From Spirochaetales bacterium UBA1265 (GTDB lineage Bacteria; Spirochaetota; Spirochaetia; Sphaerochaetales; Sphaerochaetaceae), in assembly GCA_002308475.1 (NCBI GenBank), contig DBVL01000031.1, positions 1 to 14,500 on the forward strand: a DNA stretch of 14,500 bases, in the 5' to 3' direction. Each line of letters opens with the position of its first letter. The first letter of the stretch is position 1. The notes under the pieces are model-generated. The model was given only the letters and a program-made list of their open reading frames with translations. It was not told the DNA's origin and did not search any database. Both the position numbers and the translations under genes were made by a program. Of this stretch, positions 6,600-12,836 are shown one piece after another.

Positions 6600-7483
6600 C
6601 AGATTTTGCCTTCATCCTTAAGAGATTTTATAGTGTCACAGATCTCATCACCTATTCTGAGAAGATTCTCTACACTGTTGGCTCCGACATGTGGAGTAAG
6701 AGTTACCTTTTCAGCCTTGAGAAGAGGGTAGTCCTCTGCCGGTGGATCTGAAGGGTAGACATCAGCACAGTACCAGGATACCTGACCTTCATCAAGAGCT
6801 TTGACCATGGCATCTGCGTCAACAATTGCTCCACGGGCAGCATTTATGATCACTGGCTTTCTGTTCATGATTGAGAAAAGCTTCTCACTGAACATACCAC
6901 GGGTTTCATCTGTCAAAGGCATGTGGATGGAAATGAAGTCAGCATCTTTTACAGCGTCTTCAACTGATGGAACGAGCTCTGCAACTGCAGATGAATTTAC
7001 GTATTTATCATAGGCAACTACTTTCATTCCGAAAGCCTTTGCTCTTTCAGCAACCTTTGTTGCAATGTTTCCAATTCCGAGAAGACCAAGAGTCTTTCCG
7101 TAAAGCTCTGTTCTCTTCAGGTTCTTAAGCCACTGGCCTTCCTTCATGCCTTTGTCGTAGGCACAGATGTGGTTTGGTGCACTGAGCATAAGAGCAAATG
7201 TGAGTTCTGCAACGGCAATTGAGCTTGCTCTTGGAGTGTTTCGTACAATTATACCCTTTGATTCAGCGTAGGTCTTGTCAATGTTGTCAATTCCAACTCC
7301 TCCGCGGATAATCAGTTTGCAGTTCTTTGCTGCATCAATGTACTCTTTGTTGCAGATTGTTTTTGCTCTTACAAGAATAACATCTGCCTCGCAGGCTCTT
7401 GCTTTATCTGTTGTGACCTCACCAAAGGCCTTGAGTTTGTTTTCAAGGGATGAGTCAAAAGCATCAGAAATGAGAATAAGCAT
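6599..7483 (-). CDS. D-3-phosphoglycerate dehydrogenase-like 2-hydroxyacid dehydrogenase
   Basis: This is a 294-residue NAD-dependent D-2-hydroxyacid dehydrogenase of the short form without an ACT or other C-terminal regulatory domain. The substrate-binding stretch R-G-G-V-G-I-D-N-I-D is at 60-69. The Rossmann motif G-L-L-G-I-G-N-I (133-140) is followed by D159, which selects NAD over NADP. Catalytic Arg is R217 (N-A-A-R-G) and catalytic His is H265 (T-P-H-V-G). The position of the usual catalytic Glu (D-V-x-x-x-E-P) is Asp here (D246, in S-D-P-P). Serine synthesis from 3-phosphoglycerate is the likely role, supported by the coupled Lrp-type regulator. No serC or serB is nearby, so another hydroxyacid substrate is possible. 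AAGGAG (7490-7495) sits 6 nt before the ATG. Confidence 0.85.
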   Translation of the reverse strand: MLILISDAFDSSLENKLKAFGEVTTDKARACEADVILVRAKTICNKEYIDAAKNCKLIIRGGVGIDNIDKTYAESKGIIVRNTPRASSIAVAELTFALMLSAPNHICAYDKGMKEGQWLKNLKRTELYGKTLGLLGIGNIATKVAERAKAFGMKVVAYDKYVNSSAVAELVPSVEDAVKDADFISIHMPLTDETRGMFSEKLFSIMNRKPVIINAARGAIVDADAMVKALDEGQVSWYCADVYPSDPPAEDYPLLKAEKVTLTPHVGANSVENLLRIGDEICDTIKSLKDEGKI

Positions 7484-7489
7484 ATAATA

Positions 7490-7495
7490 CTCCTT
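7490..7495 (-). promoter_or_regulatory. Shine-Dalgarno of the PGDH-like gene
   Basis: AAGGAG on the minus strand lies 6 nt before ATG 7483. It sits just after a small leader hairpin (7498-7513). Confidence 0.8.
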
Positions 7496-7497
7496 GA

Positions 7498-7513
7498 CTC
7501 CGGAATTCCAGAG
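7498..7513 (-). promoter_or_regulatory. Possible hairpin at the 5' end of the PGDH-lrp-recO mRNA
   Basis: On the minus strand CTCTGG and CCGGAG (six pairs, one G-U) flank an AATT loop. The inner eight bases GGAATTCC are a perfect palindrome. It would begin about two bases after the predicted transcription start (near 7515) and end 3 bases before the Shine-Dalgarno. It may stabilise the 5' end or modulate initiation. As DNA it could instead be a protein site. Confidence 0.35.
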
Positions 7514-7521
7514 ATATTTTT

Positions 7522-7549
7522 ATTCTAACATAAATTTATGTTGAGTCAA
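7522..7549 (-). promoter_or_regulatory. Promoter of the PGDH-lrp-recO operon
   Basis: On the minus strand TTGACT (7549-7544), a 16-bp spacer and TAGAAT (7527-7522): five of six consensus bases in each box. The predicted start is near 7515, giving a leader of about 32 nt. The spacer is filled by a perfect palindrome (7527-7542), so the promoter is probably repressible. Confidence 0.7.
7527..7542. promoter_or_regulatory. Perfect 16-bp palindrome in the promoter spacer (candidate operator)
   Basis: AACATAAATTTATGTT is identical to its own reverse complement. It starts on the last base pair of the -10 box and ends one base from the -35 box. A protein bound here would block RNA polymerase. The Lrp/AsnC protein of the same operon is the obvious candidate, but this is inferred from position only. 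Confidence 0.55.
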
Positions 7550-7557
7550 ATTTTTTA

Positions 7558-7579
7558 TTTGATTATTAACGTAATCAAA
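7558..7579. promoter_or_regulatory. Inverted repeat upstream of the operon promoter
   Basis: TTTGATTA (7558-7565) and TAATCAAA (7572-7579) are perfect 8-bp arms around a 6-bp centre. It lies upstream of the -35 in the divergent region. Its centre is about 34 bp from that of the spacer palindrome, roughly three helical turns. Confidence 0.4.
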
Positions 7580-7593
7580 AAAAATCATTAAAT

Positions 7594-7608
7594 AGATTTG
7601 TGAAATCT
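7594..7608. repeat. Third, shorter inverted repeat in the divergent spacer
   Basis: AGATTT (7594-7599), GTG and AAATCT (7603-7608): perfect 6-bp arms. Its centre is about 33 bp from the middle repeat. Arms this short can arise by chance in AT-rich DNA. Confidence 0.25.
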
Positions 7609-7646
7609 TAAAAGATATTGCATTTAAGCCTCATAATCCTTTGTAT

Positions 7647-7676
7647 TTGGCTAACAGGCGGTAAACATGATAGAAT
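7647..7676 (+). promoter_or_regulatory. Predicted promoter of the DHOD-like operon
   Basis: TTGGCT (7647-7652), an 18-bp spacer and TAGAAT (7671-7676). A TG one base before the -10 (7668-7669) makes it an extended -10. Transcription would start near 7683, leaving a short leader with G-rich GGGGGT (7689-7694) as the Shine-Dalgarno. Confidence 0.55.
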
Positions 7677-7698
7677 AAGCCTTATCACGGGGGTGTTC

Positions 7699-8679
7699 AT
7701 GCAGAATCTCGAAACCACTTATATGGGTCTTAAAATCAAAAATCCACTTATTCTCGGCAGTTCTTCTCTTTCAGAAAACGCTGATGGTGTTAAAAAGGCA
7801 GAAGATGCCGGCTTTGGAGCTGTGGTACTCAAATCTATTTTTGAAGAACAGATAATATCTGAGACAAATGCAGATATCAATGGCGCAGAAGGTTTCAACG
7901 GCCGGAATGATTATCTGGATGTTTTTTCATCAGTAACCAAAGAACGCTATCTGGAAAAGTATCTTGATCTGGTATCAAAGGCCAAGAAGGCTGTGGATAT
8001 TCCGGTTATAGCTTCCATAAACTGCACTTCAGAGTCTGCATGGCTTGAATATGCAAAAAGATTTCAAGACTCTGGAGCAGATGCGCTGGAGCTTAACTGC
8101 TATATTATGGCAGGAAACGCCAAGCTTAGCGGAGATCAGATAGAAAAGCAGTATTTTGAAGTGGCAGAAAAGACAAGACAGATCATCTCTCTTCCACTTT
8201 CCATTAAACTGTCATGGCACTTCACTTCAATTGCTAATGTTGTGAAAAAGTATTCCGATCTTGGGTATGACGGAATTGTCATGTTCAACCATTTCTTCAG
8301 ACCGGATATTGATATTGAGAAGGTTTCTGTCTGTTCAAGCCGCTTCATCCAGCCAAAGGGAGACTATTCGGAAACACTCCGTTGGACAGCCATGATGAGT
8401 GGAGAGATCAAAGCAGACATCTGTTCTTCCACAGGAATCAGAGACAGTGAAACTGCCATAAAGATGCTTCTTGCCGGTGCTAAGGCTGTGCAGATGACTT
8501 CTGCTGTATACCAGCAGGGTTATGAGGTTGCAGGTAAGGTCGCTTCAGAGATATCAGAATGGATGGAGAGACATAACTACAGCAGTATAGGTGCTTTCAA
8601 TGGCCTTCTTGCCCAGGAGAAGATTGAGAATCCTCAGCGTTGGGAAAGGTCTCAGTATATGAAGGTGAACAGGTTCTGA
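7699..8679 (+). CDS. Dihydroorotate dehydrogenase-like flavoprotein
   Basis: This is a 326-residue TIM-barrel protein of the DHOD-like group (the subgroup usually labelled dihydroorotate dehydrogenase-like protein). FMN-site features are visible: P-L-I-L-G-S-S-S-L (16-24), K45 in V-V-L-K-S, N108, E-L-N at 121-123, I-K-L-S-W-H-F (169-175), V-M-F-N-H-F-F-R-P-D-I-D (194-205) and S-S-T-G-I-R (243-248). Class 1A enzymes have E-L-N-x-S-C-P-N with a catalytic Cys. Here the segment is E-L-N-C-Y-I-M, so the catalytic position is Ile (126), with a Cys only two residues earlier. True dihydroorotate oxidation is therefore doubtful. ATG 7699 follows GGGGGT; an upstream TTG frame starting at 7618 begins before the promoter. 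It leads an operon with an acyltransferase and a lipoprotein. Confidence 0.85.
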   Translation: MQNLETTYMGLKIKNPLILGSSSLSENADGVKKAEDAGFGAVVLKSIFEEQIISETNADINGAEGFNGRNDYLDVFSSVTKERYLEKYLDLVSKAKKAVDIPVIASINCTSESAWLEYAKRFQDSGADALELNCYIMAGNAKLSGDQIEKQYFEVAEKTRQIISLPLSIKLSWHFTSIANVVKKYSDLGYDGIVMFNHFFRPDIDIEKVSVCSSRFIQPKGDYSETLRWTAMMSGEIKADICSSTGIRDSETAIKMLLAGAKAVQMTSAVYQQGYEVAGKVASEISEWMERHNYSSIGAFNGLLAQEKIENPQRWERSQYMKVNRF

Positions 8680-8680
8680 T

Positions 8681-9838
8681 ATGCATATTGAATATGAAGA
8701 AGAATTCAGAGATATAGCTCCTTATGAGGGAGAGGATTTTGAGCAGGCCGTGGAGAGGTTGAGGAACTATCCGCAGTTTACTGACAACTTCATGGACCTC
8801 ATTTCTCGACACTCAAGGATTGTAAATAAGTGGAAGTCATTTCACTCCAAGAATATTCTCAGGAACGAACTTCAATATGTTAAGAATTATGATGAGTTTC
8901 AGAAAAACATAACCAGTGATGTTTTTCTGAGCCTCATAGTTTCTTCCAGTATAGATGAGTTTACCTTTGATGGGATACAGGAGCTTGATGATAAGCCTCA
9001 TATCTACATTTCCAACCACAGAGATATAGTTCTTGATACAGCTCTTTTGGATCTGGCTTTATATGAGAGTAACCGAACCCTCTGTGAGATGGTCATAGGA
9101 GATAATCTCCTTGTAAACCAGTTTGCAACTGATCTTTTCAAAGTCAATGGTGCCATAACTGTCAAGAGAACCGCCAGCTCCGCAGCAGAACTCAGAAAAG
9201 AGACTCTCAGACTGAGTCGTTATATGCTCTATGCACTGCTTGAGAAAAAGAAGTCTCTGTGGATAGCACAGAAGAGTGGAAGATCAAAGGATGGTGTGGA
9301 TAATACCAGCACTGCTATTCCAAAGATGCTCTACCTTGCCGCCAGAGAACAGAAAATGTCATTCTCAGACTTCCTTAAGGAGGTTTCCATTGTTCCTGTG
9401 TCCATCAGTTACCAGTATGATCCCTGTGATGTTTCCAAAGGTCAATCGGAGATCCGCAAGCTTAAGGCAGAGGGGTGTTATGATGTCTACAAGAAGAAAA
9501 AGTATCAGGACATACTGGAGCTTGTCAGAGGCCTTAGGCTGTACAAAGGAAATGTCCATATTCAGGTCTGTAAGCCGCTGGACAGCAGTATTACAAATGC
9601 AAATGATGCTGCTCGAGAGATAGACAGGCAGATTCATTTGAACTACAGACTTTGGGATACCAACTACTACTGCTATGACATGGTGAACAACAGTACTGAG
9701 TTTGAAGAATACTACAAGGATATGAACACAAAGAAGTTCAACAGGAAGTACAAGAAATTCAACCAGGAAGTTGTTGATTATGTCTATAGGGAATATGCAA
9801 ACCCGGTCTCTTCATTCCTCAACGAGAAAAATGCATAA
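8681..9838 (+). CDS. PlsC/PlsB-type glycerolipid acyltransferase
   Basis: This is a 385-residue protein with the four lysophospholipid/glycerol-phosphate acyltransferase blocks in order. They are I-S-N-H-R-D-I-V-L-D (110-119), V-N-G-A-I-T-V-K-R (155-163), W-I-A-Q-K-S-G-R-S-K-D-G (194-205) and I-V-P-V-S-I-S (237-243). It probably moves an acyl chain to glycerol 3-phosphate or a lysophospholipid at the inner membrane. Motif I is unusual: the Asp after N-H is at H+2 or H+6, not H+5. In motif III the usual E-G-T-R-S is Q-K-S-G-R-S. No membrane helix is evident; an ~100-residue N-terminal and a charged ~100-residue C-terminal region flank the core. The start follows the previous stop by one base, so translation is coupled. 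The exact substrate is unknown. Confidence 0.85.
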   Translation: MHIEYEEEFRDIAPYEGEDFEQAVERLRNYPQFTDNFMDLISRHSRIVNKWKSFHSKNILRNELQYVKNYDEFQKNITSDVFLSLIVSSSIDEFTFDGIQELDDKPHIYISNHRDIVLDTALLDLALYESNRTLCEMVIGDNLLVNQFATDLFKVNGAITVKRTASSAAELRKETLRLSRYMLYALLEKKKSLWIAQKSGRSKDGVDNTSTAIPKMLYLAAREQKMSFSDFLKEVSIVPVSISYQYDPCDVSKGQSEIRKLKAEGCYDVYKKKKYQDILELVRGLRLYKGNVHIQVCKPLDSSITNANDAAREIDRQIHLNYRLWDTNYYCYDMVNNSTEFEEYYKDMNTKKFNRKYKKFNQEVVDYVYREYANPVSSFLNEKNA

Positions 9839-10280
9839 GAGAGTTCTTGTTTCAGTCTTTTTGGTGGCCTTTATTCTCCTGGTCTCCTCTTGTGAGAGAG
9901 AGGACCTGAAGATCACTGCCACCATGGTTGAACCTTATGCCGTGAGAGAAGAAAACCGCATGGGTCTTTGTCTCTATTTTCTCACTGCAGATGAGAAAGA
10001 CAAGTTTAAAGAGATGCAGATAACTGACCCGTCAGGTTTTTTCACTTGGACTGTGGAAGTCAAGGAAACAACATTCTCAAAGGTCCGTTATAAAGGCTCT
10101 TCAGATATAGTCATGCCCGAGAACACAGCCCTCCCTGCAGGACAGTGGAGATTGAAACTCATCTCAGAAGATGGGAGGGTGGTAGAGAGTACTTTTACAG
10201 TGTCCTGGTTTGACCTGGAAGGGGCTCTTGAACGCACCGTAAGTGGCTATGATGAAGTGTCAAATCTGACAATCATCTGA
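9831..10280 (+). CDS. Small predicted lipoprotein of unknown function
   Basis: I do not recognise a family for this 149-residue protein. Residues 1-20 are a lipoprotein signal: basic M-H-K-R, a hydrophobic core, then lipobox L-V-S-S before C21, with E22-R23 following. The mature part (about 129 residues) is rich in beta-prone segments with alternating hydrophobic residues (F-F-T-W-T-V-E-V-K, Q-W-R-L-K-L-I-S, E-S-T-F-T-V-S-W). It may be a small Ig-like or beta-sandwich domain anchored to a membrane; this is a guess. The ATG lies inside the last codons of the acyltransferase (8-bp overlap), so it is translationally coupled. A longer upstream reading would remove the signal peptide's position. 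The stop abuts the mutL stop with no gap. Confidence 0.8.
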   Translation: MHKRVLVSVFLVAFILLVSSCEREDLKITATMVEPYAVREENRMGLCLYFLTADEKDKFKEMQITDPSGFFTWTVEVKETTFSKVRYKGSSDIVMPENTALPAGQWRLKLISEDGRVVESTFTVSWFDLEGALERTVSGYDEVSNLTII

Positions 10281-12035
10281 TCAGACTATCCTTCCTACAG
10301 CCTTGTACAGTTCCTCTTTTGTAATTTTGAATGTAAAGCTTCTTCCGTGCGGGCAGAGCATCTGGTCCAGATTAAAAACTTTTTCAATCAAGGCTCTGGC
10401 AGTAATGGAATCAAGAACATCTCCAGCCTTAATGGCAGCGTGGCAGGCTATTACTGCAAATAGGCCCTTGCGGGCGCTTTCAACGTCTCCCGTAGCTGTA
10501 GTTATATACTTTACTATCTCTTCCTCGTTCTTTCTGCATACTGCGGGAACACTGATCATCTCCCATTGCATACTCTTGTTTCTCACCAACTCAACGCCGA
10601 ACTCCCTGTAGATGTAGCTGTTCTCAAGAAGAAAGTCATCTGTGCTTCTGTCTGTATCAAAGACGTATGGAAGCATAAGAGGTTGTACATCTTTAAGTTC
10701 CCTTATCTCATCATAGAGAATTCTCTCATGTGCAGCGTGCTGGTCTATGAACAGCAGCTCTTCTCCAGTCTCAACAACAAGAAAAGTATTAAAGACCTGG
10801 CCTATATAACGCCATGTCCTCTCTTCATGAGGCTTTTCCTTTTCCGGTTTCTCTACTTCAGGTTTTTTTGAGAGTACCGTCTTTGCCGCCTCAAACCATT
10901 TTGGATCTGGTCTGAAAGCCGGAGCAGTTGGTGTGGTAGGTGTAGTCTGTGTATACACAGGTTTGTACACAGGCTTTTGGATTTGGGGTGTCTCTTTTTC
11001 TCCAAGATCTACACTGTCAAAGAAGCTTTCCTGCTTCTCCATCAGGTTCTTGTATGTGTTTTCAGAACGATTATACAGATAATCTCTGATCATACTGGTC
11101 AGAAGAGCATATACTGTGCTCTGGTTCCTGATCTTGCACTCGCGTTTTGAAGGGTGGATGTTGAAATCCACAAGGGTAGGACTGTCCTCTATGAAGAGGC
11201 AGAAGAACGGAAAAGCTCCCCCGGGAAGAGCTGCGGAGTAGGCGTTTGTTATGGCCGTTGCCAGAGCATAATTGTCAACAATCCTGTTGTTTACAAGAAT
11301 CTTTATCTGCGTTCTGTCTCTTTTGTAGCAATCAGGAGTAGAGAAGACCAAATGTAGCCTTATGGGGTCTGCTTCTCTTGTAAGTTCAACAAGTGAGCTT
11401 TTTACAAAACTTCTGTCCTGAGCGAATATATCTTGAACCCTTTCAAGCTTGCTCTGCTTTGGGAGGCGGATGAAGAGTTTTCCGTCTATGAAGAGCAACA
11501 GTTCCACATTTTCAAATCCAAGGGCCTTCTCAAGGAATACTTTCTTGCAGTCTGCGGCTTCTGAAGTGGGTCTTCTTAAAAACTGCTTTCTTGCAGGAAT
11601 ATTCTCAAAGAGGTCTTCCATGATGACAGAGGTGCCCTCAATAACTGAGCCAAGTCTAACTTCTCCAAGTATTCCGTTATTGCAGCAGAGGCTGCATCCG
11701 GAAGATTCAATGGTGAGAATAGAGCAAGAAGCTATGCTGCTCAGTGCTTCTCCTCTGAAGCCAAGGGTTCTGAGAGCGAACAGGTCATCCAGTGTGGCTA
11801 TCTTGCTGGTGCAATGCCTTTCAAAAGCAAGTGGCAGATCTTCTTCTGGTATACCACTTCCGTTATCTGTAACACGGATGCTTTTTATGCCGCCTTCCTC
11901 TATATAGACACTGACCTTTGTGGCTTGGGAATCTATGGCATTGTCAAGCAGTTCCCTGAGGACTGAAGAGGGTTTATCTACAACTTCTCCTGCTGCAATT
12001 CTTGATGCAACAACACTGTCAAGCCTTCTGATCAT
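10281..12035 (-). CDS. mutL: DNA mismatch repair protein MutL (endonuclease type)
   Basis: MutL couples mismatch recognition by MutS to strand removal. This 584-residue protein has the GHKL ATPase: R-E-L-L-D-N-A-I-D (27-35), D-N-G-S-G-I (57-62), T-S-K-I (76-79) and G-F-R-G-E-A-L (92-98). A Pro/Thr/Lys-rich linker follows (about 345-405). The C-terminal domain carries D-Q-H-A-A-H-E (431-437), A-C-H-A-A-I-K (530-536) and C-P-H-G-R (561-565), the metal-binding motifs of nicking MutL proteins. The final Glu of the D-Q-H-A motif is Asp here. Nicking MutL fits organisms without MutH. The start has AAGGAG (12044-12049) and overlaps the end of ttcA by 17 bp. mutS is not in the window. Confidence 0.97.
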   Translation of the reverse strand: MIRRLDSVVASRIAAGEVVDKPSSVLRELLDNAIDSQATKVSVYIEEGGIKSIRVTDNGSGIPEEDLPLAFERHCTSKIATLDDLFALRTLGFRGEALSSIASCSILTIESSGCSLCCNNGILGEVRLGSVIEGTSVIMEDLFENIPARKQFLRRPTSEAADCKKVFLEKALGFENVELLLFIDGKLFIRLPKQSKLERVQDIFAQDRSFVKSSLVELTREADPIRLHLVFSTPDCYKRDRTQIKILVNNRIVDNYALATAITNAYSAALPGGAFPFFCLFIEDSPTLVDFNIHPSKRECKIRNQSTVYALLTSMIRDYLYNRSENTYKNLMEKQESFFDSVDLGEKETPQIQKPVYKPVYTQTTPTTPTAPAFRPDPKWFEAAKTVLSKKPEVEKPEKEKPHEERTWRYIGQVFNTFLVVETGEELLFIDQHAAHERILYDEIRELKDVQPLMLPYVFDTDRSTDDFLLENSYIYREFGVELVRNKSMQWEMISVPAVCRKNEEEIVKYITTATGDVESARKGLFAVIACHAAIKAGDVLDSITARALIEKVFNLDQMLCPHGRSFTFKITKEELYKAVGRIV

Positions 12036-12834
12036 TGGAATCTCTCCTTATCCTGCATTCAGAAAAATCATGAGCGTTGAACACATGCTCTCTGGCTAGC
12101 TTATCCAGCTTAACTATATCTTTAACAATAGGTTTAATCAAAGCTCTTATATTTGTCTGGTCATAAGGACAGACAGGCTTGATTACAGGCAGATCATAAA
12201 CCTCTGCAAGTCTTCTGGTTGCGCTTTCATGGACTTCAATCATGGGCCTGATTACGTACAGTTTTCCTTCAAAGAACTCCTGAACAGGGTTCATGGGTGC
12301 AAATTCAGAGCGGAAGAAGAGGTTCATGATGGTTGTCTCCACCAGATCATCAAGATGGTGTCCCATGGCAATCAGGCGTATTCCTGTCTCTTGAGCAAGA
12401 GTGAATAGAATTCTTCTTCTGTTTCTGGCACAGAGGTAGCAGTTGAACTCTCCATCAAATGAAGTGGGAAACTGCTTTTCATCCTTAATCTCAAAATCTA
12501 TCCCCAGATCCTCAAAGTACTGTTGGAGACGGCCTCTGTATTCTTCAGGAATAGGGTGCTCAATCCAGTTAATCATCAATGCTTTAAGTTTGTATCTGAT
12601 AGGTAGCCATTTAAGACGCTGGGAGAGAGCCAGAGCCATGGCCAGGGAGTCCTTTCCTCCGGATACGGCAAGAAGAACGGTCTCTCCTTCCCTTATCATG
12701 TCAAAATCATTGATTCCTTTTCCCGTCTGCTTAATGAAGCGCATGACCCAGGGGTCCATGTTGCCTTCAATTATGTTTCTGTATGAAAGCTTTTGGGGTT
12801 CATAGGGGCTGATTATCAGATCTTTTTTGCTCAT
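12019..12834 (-). CDS. ttcA: tRNA 2-thiocytidine synthetase, TtcA-type PP-loop protein
   Basis: TtcA adds sulfur to C2 of cytidine 32 in tRNA, using ATP and an Fe-S cluster. This 271-residue protein has the PP-loop S-G-G-K-D-S (58-63), the G-H-H-L-D-D segment (158-163) and C-Y-L-C-A-R-N-R-R-R (132-141). In E. coli TtcA the cluster is held by three Cys, two in the first C-x-x-C and the first Cys of the second. Here the second motif reads V-C-P-Y-D, keeping only C222, so the three ligands are present and the dispensable fourth is lost. It lies 2 bp after the HD gene and overlaps mutL. A related PP-loop sulfurtransferase with another target nucleotide cannot be excluded. Confidence 0.88.
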   Translation of the reverse strand: MSKKDLIISPYEPQKLSYRNIIEGNMDPWVMRFIKQTGKGINDFDMIREGETVLLAVSGGKDSLAMALALSQRLKWLPIRYKLKALMINWIEHPIPEEYRGRLQQYFEDLGIDFEIKDEKQFPTSFDGEFNCYLCARNRRRILFTLAQETGIRLIAMGHHLDDLVETTIMNLFFRSEFAPMNPVQEFFEGKLYVIRPMIEVHESATRRLAEVYDLPVIKPVCPYDQTNIRALIKPIVKDIVKLDKLAREHVFNAHDFSECRIRRDSNDQKA

Positions 12835-12836
12835 CT

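Noticed and set aside
7618..7698. Upstream TTG-initiated extension of the DHOD-like protein
   Set aside because: It would begin before the predicted promoter, and the extra 27 residues do not resemble the family N-terminus; ATG 7699 has GGGGGT ahead of it.
11449..11907. 152-residue open frame antisense to mutL
   Set aside because: It mirrors the conserved ATPase domain of mutL; its length comes from mutL codon bias.
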